In this document: positions 15,771 to 25,280 of the stretch, in pieces
Layout of the letters: every line of letters begins with the position of its first letter
Position numbering within the stretch: the stretch's first letter is position 1
NCBI RefSeq assembly: GCF_022865125.1
Contig: NZ_CP094829.1
Location: 1-64,000, forward strand
From: Acuticoccus sp. I52.16.1
GTDB lineage: Bacteria; Pseudomonadota; Alphaproteobacteria; Rhizobiales; Amorphaceae
Direction: 5' to 3'
DNA: 64,000 bases
The notes under the pieces: generated by a model
Told to the model about the DNA's origin: nothing
What the model saw: only the letters and a program-made list of their open reading frames with translations
Database searches by the model: none
Program-made: the position numbers and the translations under genes

Positions 15771-16760
15771 TCAGATCGAGCGCTGATTGACCCGTTTCGA
15801 CAGCGCCTCGGCGGTTTCGACCCGCTCCGAATAGCGGTCTGTGAGGGTGGCCGAGCGGCCGCGGGTCAGGACGGTGAACTTGAAGAGCTCCTCCATCACG
15901 TCGACGATCCGGTTGTAGTAGGGTGAGGCTCGCATCCGGCCCGCCTCGTCGAACTCGTTGAACGCCTTGGTGACGGAGGACTGGTTCGGGATCGTCACCA
16001 TGCGCATCCAGCGGCCGAGAATGCGCATCTGGTTGACGGCGTTGAAGCTCCGGGAGCCGCCGCAGATAATTTCGATCGCGGTCACCTCCGCGTTCGTACG
16101 AACGTAGATGCCGAGCTGGTTGAACTTGTCGATCAGCCATCCGAAGAGGTCATGATCGAAATGCTTCAGCATGCGCTCGCCATGCTGCAGGATCGTCACC
16201 TTTGCGCCGGCACGTGCCGCGACATGCGAGAACTCGGCCGCAATGTAGCCGCCGACAAGCACGATCCGCTTCGGCAACGTCTCGAGCCCCAGGAAGCCCG
16301 CGTTGTCGATCGGGTTGCTCCTCGCCGGGGATACCGAGCCCGCACTGGCTCCGCCTGCCGCGATCAGGATGTGGCGCGCCTCGACCGCCTCACCGCCGAT
16401 CTCAAGCGCGTTGCGGCCGGTGAAACGGAGGCGCCCGTGAAAGGCGTCGACCCCTTCTCGGTGAATGCCTTCTCGCGCTTGTCCGGCACCGGACCGGTGA
16501 AGCCGCGCTTGAAGGTCATTAGACCCGGCCAGTCGAGATCGGCCGCGCCTTCGACGTCGCGGCCCTTCATGCGCCGGGTGTGATCCGCCGCCTCGGCGTC
16601 GCCGATCATCATCTTCTTGGGGTCGCAACCGCGCAGGGCGCAGGTGCCGCCGTAGGGCCGGAAATCGTCCGACGCTCCATCCCGCCGCGCGCACTCGGTT
16701 CGCTGCCACCATGGCGGCCGTTCCAGTTCCGATGATCGCAAGGTCGTATCTCTCCGTCAT
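15771..16760 (-). pseudogene. Frameshifted FAD-disulfide reductase fused to an ArsH C-terminus
   Basis: Starts [17 protein letters not shown] (FAD-binding GxGxxA-like loop) of a MerA/glutathione-reductase relative. After about 20 codons the reading shifts frame to [20 protein letters not shown], the redox-active Cys pair, then shifts back before [18 protein letters not shown] and an NAD-binding [20 protein letters not shown]. At about 16069 it changes abruptly to the last 94 residues of ArsH ([19 protein letters not shown] to the end). The ArsH part is diverged from the intact arsH at 19920, so it is not a fresh copy of it. Confidence 0.75.
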
Positions 16761-16789
16761 CTCGTCTCCTCGGATCGCGGGCTCGGGGC

Positions 16790-18214
16790 TCATCCGGCGC
16801 AGCAGGAAAGCCTCGCAACATCCTTACCGAAGCTCTGGGCGGCGAGCTTCAGCCCCTCGACGGTGGTGAGATAGGGGAAGATTGTCTCGCCGAGCGCCTG
16901 CGTCGTCATCCCGGCCTTCACGGCCATGGCCAGCGTCTGTACGCTGTCGGCACCCTCGGGCGCGAGGATCTGCCCACCGAGGATGCGGTCGGTCTCGGAA
17001 TCCGCCACCAGCTTGATGAGCCCGCGCGTGTTCCGGGCGGCGAGCGCCCGCGGCACCTGATCGAGCGGCACGATCGAGGTCTTGACCCGATGGCCCGCGG
17101 CGCGCCCCTGCGCCTCCGTCAGCCCAACGCCCGCCACCTGCGGATCGGTGAACACAACCCACGGCATCGCACTGTTGTCGTAGGTAAGACTGTCCCCGTT
17201 CAACGCGTTCTTCGCCGCGAGCTTCCCGCCATAGGCCGCCATGTAGACGAACTGGTCGCGCCCGGTGACGTCGCCCGCGGCGTAGACGCCGGATCGCGTC
17301 GTCCGCATGCGGTCGTCGATGACCACCGCGCCGCGGCCGTCGCGCTCGATACCAGCCTCTGCCAGGTTCAGATCGACGGTGTTGTGGCGCCGGCCGGTCG
17401 TCGAAAGGACCTGCGCTGCTGTCAGAGCTTCATCCCGGCCGCGGGCGAGGACGGTGAGCGTGACGCCGTCACCGCCGCGGGCGATGCGACGGTAAGAAAG
17501 GCCGGTGCGAACCACGACGCCCTCGTCGCGCAGATACCCTGTCAGCGCCTCCGAGATCTCGGGCTCTACTTCGGGCAGGAGGCGCGAGCGCGCCACGAGC
17601 GTCACCGCCGTTCCCATACGCGCGAACATCTGCGCGAGCTCGCAACCGATGTAGCCCCCGCCGATCACGAGGAGGGATCGAGGAAGCTCGGCGAGCTCAA
17701 GCGCCGTTGTGCTGGTCAGGACCGGCACGTCCTCGAGGCCGGCGATGTCCGGCATCGCCGGAGACGCGCCGGTGGCGATGATCGCCTTGCCGGCGCGGAG
17801 CGGCGCGCCGTCGACCAGGAGAGCGCCGCCATTGAAACGCGCCTGACCTTCAATGTAGTCTATCGTCTCGTAGTTCGGCAGCAGGTCCGCGTACTTCTTC
17901 TGTCGTAGCGTCGTGACGAGATCGTCCTTCGCCGCGATGAGCGACAACCAGTCGGTCACGCGGGCTTCGGCCGAAAGTCCGGGGAAACGTGCGGCGGCTC
18001 CGGCGCCGTGCAGTGCCTCGGCGGCCCGGATCATCGTCTTCGACGGCACGCAGCCGACATTCACGCAGGTGCCGCCGATCGTGCCGTGGCCGATCAAGGC
18101 GACCCGCGCACCGAGTTCCGCGGCGGTGATGGCGGCGGAAAACCCGGCTGATCCCGCGCCGACCACTGCGAGGTCGTAGCCGCCCTTGCGCGGCGTCGAG
18201 CAGCAATCTTCCAT
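16790..18214 (-). CDS. merA: Mercuric reductase MerA
   Basis: Reduces Hg(II) to volatile Hg(0) with NADPH in the cytosol. From the ATG at 18214 it has 474 residues: [23 protein letters not shown] loop GAGSAG, the redox disulfide [18 protein letters not shown]-binding [34 protein letters not shown] and the C-terminal metal-binding pair SCCAG. The N-terminal HMA domain found in many MerA proteins is absent, leaving only MEDCC. An in-frame ATG 30 codons upstream adds unrelated sequence overlapping merF and is unlikely. It follows merF with a 1-base gap in the merTPFA operon. Confidence 0.95.
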   Translation of the reverse strand: MEDCCSTPRKGGYDLAVVGAGSAGFSAAITAAELGARVALIGHGTIGGTCVNVGCVPSKTMIRAAEALHGAGAAARFPGLSAEARVTDWLSLIAAKDDLVTTLRQKKYADLLPNYETIDYIEGQARFNGGALLVDGAPLRAGKAIIATGASPAMPDIAGLEDVPVLTSTTALELAELPRSLLVIGGGYIGCELAQMFARMGTAVTLVARSRLLPEVEPEISEALTGYLRDEGVVVRTGLSYRRIARGGDGVTLTVLARGRDEALTAAQVLSTTGRRHNTVDLNLAEAGIERDGRGAVVIDDRMRTTRSGVYAAGDVTGRDQFVYMAAYGGKLAAKNALNGDSLTYDNSAMPWVVFTDPQVAGVGLTEAQGRAAGHRVKTSIVPLDQVPRALAARNTRGLIKLVADSETDRILGGQILAPEGADSVQTLAMAVKAGMTTQALGETIFPYLTTVEGLKLAAQSFGKDVARLSCCAG

Positions 18215-18215
18215 G

Positions 18216-18455
18216 TCAGCGTCCTTCGTTCTTCGACTGAGCGATGGGCGCGCAGCAATCGGCCGCTCGGCGCTGCCGCCATATCCCGTAGCCGATCGGC
18301 CCAATCGACAGGACCAGCGCCGGCAGCAACACGTAATCGAGCCAGGCAGACAGGCCCACGACCCCGAGACCGATCACGAGGACGGGCGTGAAGCAGCAGA
18401 TGGCCGCGATGACTACCCCGACGACGCCGGTCCTGATGAGCGTCCGATCCTTCAT
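18216..18455 (-). CDS. merF: Mercury transporter MerF
   Basis: This is a 79-residue inner-membrane protein with two transmembrane segments. ICCFTPVLV in the first helix gives the vicinal Cys pair that accepts Hg(II), and DCCAP near the C-terminus gives the second pair that passes it to MerA. Size and motif spacing fit MerF. It lies between merP (7-base gap) and merA in a compact operon driven from the merR-merT gap. Confidence 0.93.
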   Translation of the reverse strand: MKDRTLIRTGVVGVVIAAICCFTPVLVIGLGVVGLSAWLDYVLLPALVLSIGPIGYGIWRQRRAADCCAPIAQSKNEGR

Positions 18456-18462
18456 GTCGACG

Positions 18463-18789
18463 TCAGACCTTTACGCTGGCGGGATAGCCGGCGCCGGCCG
18501 AGGCGGCGCCGATCGCCTCGGGGGTGGCGACGGCAGGATCGAACACGACGGTGGCGGTCCTGGCTTCGAAATCGATCTGCACCGATTGGACGCCCTCGAC
18601 GCCTTCCATGGCCCGCTTCACCGTCACCGGACAGAGCTCGCAGGTCATGTTCTCGACGGTGAACGTGGCGCTCCGGAGTTCCGCCTGTGCCGACGCCGTC
18701 TGGGCGGAAGCAGACGTGCCGAATGGCGCGACGAGCGGCGCGACGCCGAGGATAAGCGCCACCGCGGCGCGGACGAGATGGGATTTCAT
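18463..18789 (-). CDS. merP: Periplasmic mercury-binding protein MerP
   Basis: The ATG at 18789 gives 108 residues: a signal peptide (about 1-29, ending SASAQ) and one heavy-metal-associated domain with ENMTCELCPVTVKRAMEGV. The two Cys of the metal loop are kept, but the loop is MTCELCP instead of the usual MTCxxCP with small residues. MerP captures Hg(II) in the periplasm and hands it to MerT. The gene lies 16 bases after merT. Confidence 0.92.
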   Translation of the reverse strand: MKSHLVRAAVALILGVAPLVAPFGTSASAQTASAQAELRSATFTVENMTCELCPVTVKRAMEGVEGVQSVQIDFEARTATVVFDPAVATPEAIGAASAGAGYPASVKV

Positions 18790-18805
18790 ATCGAATCCTC
18801 CTGGT

Positions 18806-19198
18806 TCAGTAGAGAAAGGGGGCCCACCAGCCGATCGTGATTGCGGCCAGCACCAGAGCGGTGGCAAACCACAGCGCCGTCTTGGTGAAGAGCGCCGAGC
18901 CGGGACGCGCACAGTAGGAGCCGGGCTCGCACGCCATCCTCGGCCGGACGTAGACCTGCCAGAACCCGAGCCCGATGAAGACGAGTGCGATGGCCGCAAA
19001 GACGGGCTTGTAAGGCTCCAGGGCCGTCAGATTGCCGATCCACGCGCCCGAGATCCCGAGCGACAGGAGCACGAGCGGCCCGATACAGCAGGTGGACGCC
19101 AACACCGCGCCGAGGACGCCTCCGGCCGCGAGCCAGCCCTTCCGCCGATCCGGGACATCGCCCGCCAGTGCTGCGCTCTGCTGCTTCGTCATGGCCAT
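18806..19198 (-). CDS. merT: Mercury transporter MerT
   Basis: The 130-residue inner-membrane protein has three hydrophobic segments. The first helix carries STCCIGPLVLL with the vicinal Cys pair; the cytoplasmic loop has CEPGSYC as the second pair. This is the standard MerT pattern for importing Hg(II) from MerP to MerA. It is the first gene after the mer operator and so the promoter-proximal gene of merTPFA. Confidence 0.94.
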   Translation of the reverse strand: MAMTKQQSAALAGDVPDRRKGWLAAGGVLGAVLASTCCIGPLVLLSLGISGAWIGNLTALEPYKPVFAAIALVFIGLGFWQVYVRPRMACEPGSYCARPGSALFTKTALWFATALVLAAITIGWWAPFLY

Positions 19199-19229
19199 CG
19201 CTGCGCCCTCTCGATCCGGTGCTCGTCCT

Positions 19230-19260
19230 TGTGTAAGGTCTGTACCAACTACAGACTCAA
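19230..19260 (-). promoter_or_regulatory. mer operon promoter and MerR operator
   Basis: On the minus strand TTGAGT (19255-19260) and TACACA (19230-19235) are 19 bases apart, the over-long spacer that MerR-type activators correct by bending DNA. Inside it lies a perfect dyad GTCTGTA-N5-TACAGAC (19238-19256). It sits between merT and the divergent merR, as in other mer loci. Confidence 0.85.
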
Positions 19261-19275
19261 GAGGGTTTTTCAGAA

Positions 19276-19692
19276 TTGTCCGATCACGTGTCCGGGAGGG
19301 GATTACAGCGCGCTGAGCTGGCCCGGCGAACCGGCTGCAACCTCGAGACCATCCGCTACTACGAGAAGATCGGCATGATACCCGACCCGCCGCGCACGCC
19401 GGCGGGGTACCGCGTCTATGACACGAGCCATGTCTCGCGGCTGAAGTTCATCCTGCGCGCCCGGGAGCTTGGCTTCTCGATCGATGAGACACGTGGGCTT
19501 CTCGACCTCGTGGATGGCGGCGACCAGACCTGTGCGGAGGTCAAGGAACGCACCGAGCGCCACCTCGCCGATGTGCGTGCGAAGATCGCGGATCTGAAGC
19601 GGATTGAGAAAGTGCTATCGGCGACCGCGAAACGCTGCTCCGGCGAGGACGTGCCGGAATGCGCCGTGCTCGAGACGCTCGACGGCTCATGA
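19276..19692 (+). CDS. merR: Mercury-responsive regulator MerR
   Basis: The 138-residue MerR-family regulator has a winged-helix DNA-binding part (AELARRTGCNLETIRYYEKI GMIPDPPRT) and a dimerisation helix followed by the metal-binding Cys residues: one in GGDQTCAEVKE and two in KRCSGEDVPECAV, one residue closer together than in the Tn21-type MerR I remember. The best start is TTG at 19276, 16 bases past the operator; a GTG at 19288 is an alternative. It represses and, with Hg(II), activates merTPFA and controls itself. Confidence 0.9.
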   Translation: MSDHVSGRGLQRAELARRTGCNLETIRYYEKIGMIPDPPRTPAGYRVYDTSHVSRLKFILRARELGFSIDETRGLLDLVDGGDQTCAEVKERTERHLADVRAKIADLKRIEKVLSATAKRCSGEDVPECAVLETLDGS

Positions 19693-19919
19693 AGCGCAGC
19701 GTTGCGGCCCAAAACGTCGGCCTTGGCGAGCCGCGGCCGTAGGTGGCGACACCTGCTCCCGCATCGCAGCGTAGTCACCAACCAATTCGGCCAGGGCCGA
19801 CCCTCGGGATCAGCTCAATCTCGGCTGCGCCCGTCTGCCGAAGCTGCCGAAATACCTGATTGCAGATACGCACGCCCCGGTGGGCTCTGCGCCAGCAATT
19901 ACAGGCCGCCGAGGACCCG

Positions 19920-20651
19920 CTAGATCGAGCGCTGGTTGACGCGCTTTGACAGCTGCTCTGCGCTTTCCACCCGCTCCGAGTAGCGATCGGTCAGATAAGC
20001 CGAGCGGTCGCGGGTGAGATGGGTGAACTTCACGAGTTCCTCCATCACGTCGACGATGCGGTTGTAGTAGGGCGACGGCCGCATGCGGCCGTTCTCGTCG
20101 AACTCGTTGAAGGCCTTCGCCACGGAGGACTGGTTCGGGATCGTTACCATGCGCATCCAGCGGCCGAGGATGCGCATCTGGTTGACGGCGTTGAAGCTCT
20201 GGGAGCCGCCGCAGACCTGCATCACCGCGAGCGTCTTTCCCTGGGTGGGCCGGATCCCGCCCAGGGACAGCGGCAGCCAGTCGATCTGCGCCTTCATCAG
20301 TCCGGTCATCGCCCCGTGCCGTTCCGGCGAGGACCAGACCATTCCTTCCGACCACATGGCGAGCTCGCGCAGCTCCCGGACCTTCGGGTGGTCGGGCTCC
20401 TCGGCGTCGGGAAGCGGCAACCCGCGCGGGTCGAACGTGCGCGTCTCGGCGCCGAACCAGCGCAAGAGCCGCCCCGCCTCCTCGGCGGCGAAGCGCGAGA
20501 AGGAGCGCTCCCGCAGCGAGCCGTAGAGGAGGAGGACGCGGGGCGGATGGGCCGGCGCCCCTTCGCCCGCGAGCGCGGCGACATCGATCGGCTGCAGCGC
20601 GTCCGGGTCGATGTTCGGCAGATCCTCGATCGGCACGGCGTGGTCCGTCAT
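19920..20651 (-). CDS. arsH: ArsH, NADPH-dependent organoarsenical oxidase/flavoprotein
   Basis: The 243-residue ArsH has the flavodoxin-like loop [60 protein letters not shown] and the typical ending [19 protein letters not shown]. ArsH oxidises trivalent methylated or aromatic arsenicals and reduces flavins or quinones. It overlaps acr3 by 4 bases and closes the arsR-arsC-acr3-arsH operon. A diverged C-terminal fragment of another arsH lies at 15771-16068. Confidence 0.95.
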   Translation of the reverse strand: MTDHAVPIEDLPNIDPDALQPIDVAALAGEGAPAHPPRVLLLYGSLRERSFSRFAAEEAGRLLRWFGAETRTFDPRGLPLPDAEEPDHPKVRELRELAMWSEGMVWSSPERHGAMTGLMKAQIDWLPLSLGGIRPTQGKTLAVMQVCGGSQSFNAVNQMRILGRWMRMVTIPNQSSVAKAFNEFDENGRMRPSPYYNRIVDVMEELVKFTHLTRDRSAYLTDRYSERVESAEQLSKRVNQRSI

Positions 20652-21730
20652 GCGCCGGCCGGGAAGTGGTGGCGCGTGCGATTGGCGAAGGCGACGAGGG
20701 ACAGCATCACCGGCACCTCGACGAGGACACCGACGACCGTCGCGAGCGCCGCACCCGAGGAGAGGCCGAACAGGCTGATCGCGACCGCGACCGCGAGCTC
20801 GAAGAAGTTCGACGTGCCGATCAGGGCGCAGGGGGCCGCCACGTTGAACGGCACCCGCCAGGCCCAGGCCGCGGCATAGGCGATGGCGAAGATGCCGTAG
20901 GACTGGATAAGGAGCGGTAGGGCGATCAGCGCGATCAGCACGGGCTGCTCCAGGATCACCTGACCTTGAAAGCCGAAGAGGAGCACCACGGTGGCGAGGA
21001 GACCGATCACCGAGAAAGGTTTCACGGCGGCCGTGAAACGCGTAACGGCAGCCTCTGGGTCACGGCTTCCCCGCGCCAGCCAGCGCCGTGTCAGCGCGCC
21101 GGCGGCGAGCGGGATCAGGATGTAGAGGCCGACCGAGAGGAGCAGCGTTTCCCATGGCACCGAAAGGTCGGTGACGCCCAGCAGCAGCGCCACGATCGGC
21201 GCAAAGGCGAAGATCATGATGATGTCGTTCACCGACACCTGCATCAGCGTGTAGGTGGCATCGCCGCGGGTGAGCTGCGACCAGACGAACACCATCGCCG
21301 TGCACGGTGCCGCGCCGAGCAGGATGAGGCCGGCGATATATTGCTGCGCGTCGGCCGGTGCGATCCAGTCGGCGAACAGGACCTCGAAGAAGAGGACGGC
21401 GAGGCCGGCCATGGTGAAGGGTTTTATCAGCCAGTTGACGATGATCGTCAGCACGAGCCCCTTCGGCCGGTCGCCGATATGGGAGAGGCTGGCGAAGTCG
21501 ACCGCCACCATCATCGGGTAGACCATCGCCCAGATCAGCACCGCGACGACGAGGTTGACCGACGCGACCTCGAATCCGGCGAGGGTCTGGAACAGGCCGG
21601 GCAGCGTATTGCCGAGGATCAGCCCGGCGGTGATCGCCAGCGCGACCCAGATGGAGAGCCATTTCTCGAAGATGCCGATGCAGCCGGGCGCCTCGCCGAG
21701 CGCCGGGGCCGTCGTCTCGGAGGCGCTCAT
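20648..21730 (-). CDS. acr3: Arsenite efflux permease Acr3
   Basis: The 360-residue inner-membrane transporter of the ACR3/bile-acid-type family, with about ten hydrophobic segments, exports As(III) using the proton gradient. Family blocks seen: [17 protein letters not shown]-type loop ([19 protein letters not shown]), [17 protein letters not shown] with the essential-type Cys, [14 protein letters not shown] and the late [18 protein letters not shown] motif. The 4-bp overlaps with arsC upstream and arsH downstream show translational coupling. Confidence 0.95.
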   Translation of the reverse strand: MSASETTAPALGEAPGCIGIFEKWLSIWVALAITAGLILGNTLPGLFQTLAGFEVASVNLVVAVLIWAMVYPMMVAVDFASLSHIGDRPKGLVLTIIVNWLIKPFTMAGLAVLFFEVLFADWIAPADAQQYIAGLILLGAAPCTAMVFVWSQLTRGDATYTLMQVSVNDIIMIFAFAPIVALLLGVTDLSVPWETLLLSVGLYILIPLAAGALTRRWLARGSRDPEAAVTRFTAAVKPFSVIGLLATVVLLFGFQGQVILEQPVLIALIALPLLIQSYGIFAIAYAAAWAWRVPFNVAAPCALIGTSNFFELAVAVAISLFGLSSGAALATVVGVLVEVPVMLSLVAFANRTRHHFPAGA

Positions 21731-22167
21731 CGGGCAGCCTCAGCCGGCGTGATGCGATGCCCCTCGGCATCGACGACCGGCTCGCCGTCTTCCTTCGTGA
21801 AGGCCCCGTGTTGCGGGCTCGGCAAAATGTCGAGCACCGTTTCCGATGGCCGGCAGAGGCGCGTGCCGATCTCCGTCTCCACGATCGGCCGGTTGATCAG
21901 GATCGGATGCTCGAGCATCAGGTCGATCAGTTCGTCGTCGGAGAATTTGGGGTCGTCGAGCCCGAGCGCGTCGTACGGCGTTCCCTTGCGACGCAGGAGA
22001 TCGCGCACGGGAATGCCCATTGCGCCGATCAGCGCCACCAGCCGCTCCCGGCTCGGCGGCGTCTTGAGATACTCGATGATCTGCGGCTCCTCGCCGCTGT
22101 TGCGGATCAGCGCGAGGACGTTGCGGGACGTCCCGCAGGCGGGGTTGTGATAGATCGTGATGGTCAT
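21727..22167 (-). CDS. arsC: Arsenate reductase ArsC (glutaredoxin-dependent type)
   Basis: From the ATG at 22167 the protein has 146 residues, starting [20 protein letters not shown], with the catalytic Cys of the HNPxCGTSRN loop typical of Spx/ArsC-family enzymes that use glutathione and glutaredoxin. [11 protein letters not shown] supplies the conserved Arg. It reduces arsenate to arsenite for export by Acr3. An upstream in-frame ATG (22227) lies inside arsR and is ignored because the 4-bp overlap fits operon design. Confidence 0.95.
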   Translation of the reverse strand: MTITIYHNPACGTSRNVLALIRNSGEEPQIIEYLKTPPSRERLVALIGAMGIPVRDLLRRKGTPYDALGLDDPKFSDDELIDLMLEHPILINRPIVETEIGTRLCRPSETVLDILPSPQHGAFTKEDGEPVVDAEGHRITPAEAAR

Positions 22168-22499
22168 GTCGTCTCTCTGCGCGCGCGGATCTCGGTGAGA
22201 TCGCACGCCGTCATGTCGCCCCCGCAACAGTTGCGGGTGAGGAAGCCGATGAGGTCGTTCATGGTGGCGAAGCTGGCGCTGTAGATCAGCGAGCGACTTT
22301 CGCGCCGCACGGCAACGAGGCCCGCGTTCTTCAGCTCCTTCAGGTGGAAGGACAGCGTCGCCGAGGGGAGGCCGAGGGCCTCGCCGATCGAGCCCACGGC
22401 CCGTCCCTCCGCGCCTGCCTCGACGAGCAAGCGAAAGATCGCAAGTCGTGTCTCCTGAGCGAGAGCGGACAAAGCCGCCAGGGCGTCTTCATTCTCCAT
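22164..22499 (-). CDS. arsR: ArsR-family transcriptional repressor
   Basis: The 111-residue winged-helix repressor has ALSALAQETRLAIFRLLVEA and SATLSFHLKELKNAGLVAVR (recognition helix). A Cys pair NCCGGDMTACDL near the C-terminus is the probable As(III) site, since the classical ELCVC motif is not present in the DNA-binding helix. The start codon lies inside the operator palindrome (22491-22528). As(III) binding would release the repressor and induce arsR-arsC-acr3-arsH. Confidence 0.93.
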   Translation of the reverse strand: MENEDALAALSALAQETRLAIFRLLVEAGAEGRAVGSIGEALGLPSATLSFHLKELKNAGLVAVRRESRSLIYSASFATMNDLIGFLTRNCCGGDMTACDLTEIRARRETT

Positions 22500-22533
22500 A
22501 TCTCGATAAATATAGAGATATGGAGAATGTCAA
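22491..22533 (-). promoter_or_regulatory. ars promoter and ArsR operator overlapping the start codon
   Basis: A perfect 14-bp inverted repeat (ATTCTCCATATCTC and GAGATATGGAGAAT, 10-bp centre) covers 22491-22528 and includes the arsR start codon (22497-22499). On the minus strand a TTGACA box (22528-22533) is 17 bases from TTTATC (22505-22510), placing the transcription start at or next to the ATG. ArsR would cover the -10 box, start site and start codon together. Confidence 0.75.
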
Positions 22534-22555
22534 TGCCATTCGTCGACCTGACAGC

Positions 22556-22939
22556 TCAGTCGGTCGGCGGGCTCATTTGCCTGTTGTCGATCGCATCGCC
22601 GGCAACTTGCTCGAAATCGACCTGCTCGAAATATGGCACCAGACCGTGTGTGAAGAGGTATCCGCCCACCGGGTTCATGCCGCGCACATATTCCTGGACG
22701 AACTCCGACATTCCGGGGACGAGTTTCTCGTGCCGGTTCTTCAGGTAGATGAAGAGCGGTCGCGCGAGAGGGTACTCCAGCCTCGAGATTGTCAGGAAGG
22801 CGGGTGCGATGCCGTTGATCGTCGCGGCACGGAGCGTCGCTTCGTGCTCGAACAGATACCCGTAACCCATGATGCCAAGCTTGTGCGGGTCTTTCTCGAT
22901 GTCGGCGACGATCGCCTCATCATCCTCGCCTGGACAAGC
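22556..22939 (-). pseudogene. C-terminal remnant of a PstS-type phosphate-binding protein
   Basis: About 127 codons remain, reading GEDDEAIVADIEKDPHKLGI, then MGYGYLFEHEATLRAATING and SRLEYPLARPLFIYLKNRH, the end of a periplasmic phosphate-binding protein of the Pst system. The N-terminal two thirds and signal peptide are missing; the break is close to the start of the aioX frame on the other strand. Phosphate and phosphonate uptake genes are frequent neighbours of aio loci, so this is a decayed island component. Confidence 0.7.
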
Positions 22940-22953
22940 GCTGGACCCTAGGG

Positions 22954-23835
22954 ATGAACGTCGAGAGAAGAGGGGCGACGCGCTCCGGGTTCACCCGTCG
23001 CGCGGTGCTCGGCAGCCTATCTGCGCTTCTGGTTCCTTTGCCGGCCCTGAAGGCGGCGGAGACGCTCCGCTTCGGGCTGACGCCGGTCTTCTTGAGCGAC
23101 GACCTGCAGCTCCTGGCGGACCTCAAAGCCTATCTTGAAACCGCCACAGGCTCTCCCGTCGAGCTCGTCACCCGCCGGACTTATCAGGAGATCACCGCGC
23201 TTCTCGTCGCCGGTCAGCTCGATGCGGCATGGATCTGCGGCTTTCCCTACGTGGCCTTTCGCGATCGGCTGACGCTGGCAGCGGTCCCGCTCTGGAGGGG
23301 GAAGCCGCTCTACCAGTCCTACCTCATCGCGGAAGTCGGGCGGTCCGTTGCCGGCATCGGCGACCTCGCCGGCGACCTCCACGCCTATTCCGATCCGGAC
23401 TCGAACTCAGGATTCCTCGTCACCCAGGCGCTCTTTGCCGAACGCGGGTTCGACCGGGGGACGTTCTTCCGTCGCGCGATCTTCACCTAAGGCCATCGCA
23501 ACGTCGTGCGCGCAGTGGCCGCCGGGCTCGCCCAGTCGGGCTCGGTCGACGGCTATGTGCTCGAGGTCCTCACGAACGTGGAGCCGGAACTCACGCGCCG
23601 GGTGGAGATCGTCCGGCGCTCCGAGTGGCTCGGGTTCCCTCCGATCGCTGCCCCGCGCGCGCTGGAGGGAACGGACCGCCTGGTTCGGGTCCGCGAGGCC
23701 TTCACCACGATGGCGTCCGCAGAGCTCGGCCGGCGGGTCCTCGCGACGCTCCAACTCGACGGCTTCGTCATGGCCGCGGACGCGCTGTTCGACCCGATCG
23801 CGGAAAAGGTCGCTCTCGTCGGCTCGCATTCATGA
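22954..23835 (+). pseudogene. aioX: AioX-like periplasmic arsenite-binding protein, interrupted by a stop codon
   Basis: The frame codes a PhnD/phosphonate-type binding protein with signal peptide (RRAVLGSLSALLVPLPALKA), TPVFLSDDLQLLADLKAYLE, DAAWICGFPYVAF with Cys95, and YSDPDSNSGFLVTQALF. Codon 179 is TAA (23488-23490) where relatives have Tyr (FT-Y-GHRN). The same frame then continues intact to TGA at 23835 (GHRNVVRAVAAGLAQSGSVD onward), so one base change is the only damage. Position before aioS-aioR identifies it as aioX, the arsenite sensor partner of AioS. It is complete but for this nonsense codon; a recent mutation or sequencing error are both possible. Confidence 0.8.
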
Positions 23836-25280
23836 ACTGGCTCCGGCGAATTCCCCTCACGATCAAAGTGCCGCTCCTCGTTGTCGCGCTGATGATCGCG
23901 ATCAGTGCGGCGATCTCCGAGCGCGTGATGAGCCGTCTCGCTGAGACCCAGGAGCGCCACCTCGGCGAACTCGCCTCGGCCTATCTCGACGGCCTCGCCG
24001 GCTCTCTCGTTCCCCATGTTCTCAGAGACGACATCTGGGAGGTGTTCGACACCATCGATCGCTCGCTGGCGCTCTACGAGAGCGTGCGCCCGGTGGAGAC
24101 AATCGTCACTGGGCGGGACGGCATCGTCCTCGCGGCGACGGATCCTCGCCGGGTGCCGTCCCTTGGGCCGCTGCCGGCGGCGTTCCAAGCGCTTTCCGAG
24201 GGCGGTGCGGAGATCGACGAGACGACCGGGCACGCGCGGCTGCGTCGGACGATCCGCTATCAGGGGACAGAGATCGGCGACATCTACACGCTCGTCGATA
24301 TCGCGCCTCTCCTTGCCGAGCGCGGCAGGGTCGCCCGGATGCTCGTTGCGACCAATGCCGTCCTCACCCTCCTCTTCGCGGCGTTCGGCTATTTCGCTGT
24401 CACCCGCATGATCGCGCCGATGCGCATCCTGACGCGGCATATGGCCGGCAGCGCCGGCGCCCCGCCGTCGCCCATCGCGCCGCAGCACATGCCGACTGAG
24501 GGGACGGAAGGCCATCGCCTGATGACCGCCTACAACAGCCTCGTCGCCGCCGAGCGCGATCGCACGCGTCTCGCGGCACGCCTGGCGACGGAAGAGCGTC
24601 TGACCAGCCTCGGTCGGCTCGCTTCCGGGATGGCGCACGAGATCAACAACCCGCTGGGCGGGCTGTTCAATGCGCTCGACACCGTGAAGCGGCATGGTGA
24701 CAAGCCGGCGGCGCGGACGCGGGCCGTGGCGCTGATCGAGCGAGGACTCTCCGGCATCCGCGACATCGTCACCGCAACGCTGGAGACCTACCGCCCGGAC
24801 CGCGCCAGCCGTCCGTTCGGGGCCCGTGATCTTGACGATATCCGTCTCCTGACCGAGGCCGCCACGCGGCGGCGGCAGATCCGCGCCGAGTGGTGCTCGC
24901 AGCTCAGTGGCGACGTCCACCTCGCAACCCCTTTCGTCCGGCAGGCGGTTCTGAATCTCGTCCTCAACGCCATCGAAGCATCGCCACCCGGCGGACGGAT
25001 CGCCGTCACGACGAGCGCTTCCAATGCGGCTCTTTGCATTGCCGTGGCCGACAGCGGGCCTGGCCTCTCGGCAGCTGCCGAACGGATCCTCGCCGACGCG
25101 AAAGCTGTGGCGCCGATCGGCGAGCCGGGCGGACTCGGCCTCTGGATGGTGCGGCGCGTGGTCAGCGAGGCCGGCGGCACGATCGGTTGCGGCACCGGCG
25201 CCTTGGGCGGCGCCGTCGTCACACTCACCCTTCCCATCAGAACGACTGGCGTGCGGGAGCCGAGCGATGAAGCGGCATGA
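23832..25280 (+). CDS. aioS: Sensor histidine kinase AioS
   Basis: The 482-residue membrane kinase has TM1 at about 10-28, a periplasmic domain (about 30-168), TM2 at 170-190, a linker, then the dimerisation domain GMAHEINNPLGG with phosphoacceptor His269 and the ATPase domain with an N box near VLNLVLNAIEAS and glycine boxes DSGPGL and GGLGLWMVRRVV. It should sense arsenite through AioX and phosphorylate AioR. Its ATG overlaps the aioX stop (ATGA). The kinase frame is intact although aioX is not. Confidence 0.9.
   Translation: MNWLRRIPLTIKVPLLVVALMIAISAAISERVMSRLAETQERHLGELASAYLDGLAGSLVPHVLRDDIWEVFDTIDRSLALYESVRPVETIVTGRDGIVLAATDPRRVPSLGPLPAAFQALSEGGAEIDETTGHARLRRTIRYQGTEIGDIYTLVDIAPLLAERGRVARMLVATNAVLTLLFAAFGYFAVTRMIAPMRILTRHMAGSAGAPPSPIAPQHMPTEGTEGHRLMTAYNSLVAAERDRTRLAARLATEERLTSLGRLASGMAHEINNPLGGLFNALDTVKRHGDKPAARTRAVALIERGLSGIRDIVTATLETYRPDRASRPFGARDLDDIRLLTEAATRRRQIRAEWCSQLSGDVHLATPFVRQAVLNLVLNAIEASPPGGRIAVTTSASNAALCIAVADSGPGLSAAAERILADAKAVAPIGEPGGLGLWMVRRVVSEAGGTIGCGTGALGGAVVTLTLPIRTTGVREPSDEAA

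Noticed and set aside
15771-16793. A real fused reductase-ArsH enzyme in a 340-codon frame
   Set aside because: The middle part of the frame is nonsense; the conserved Cys motif lies in another frame and the ArsH flavin-binding half is missing.
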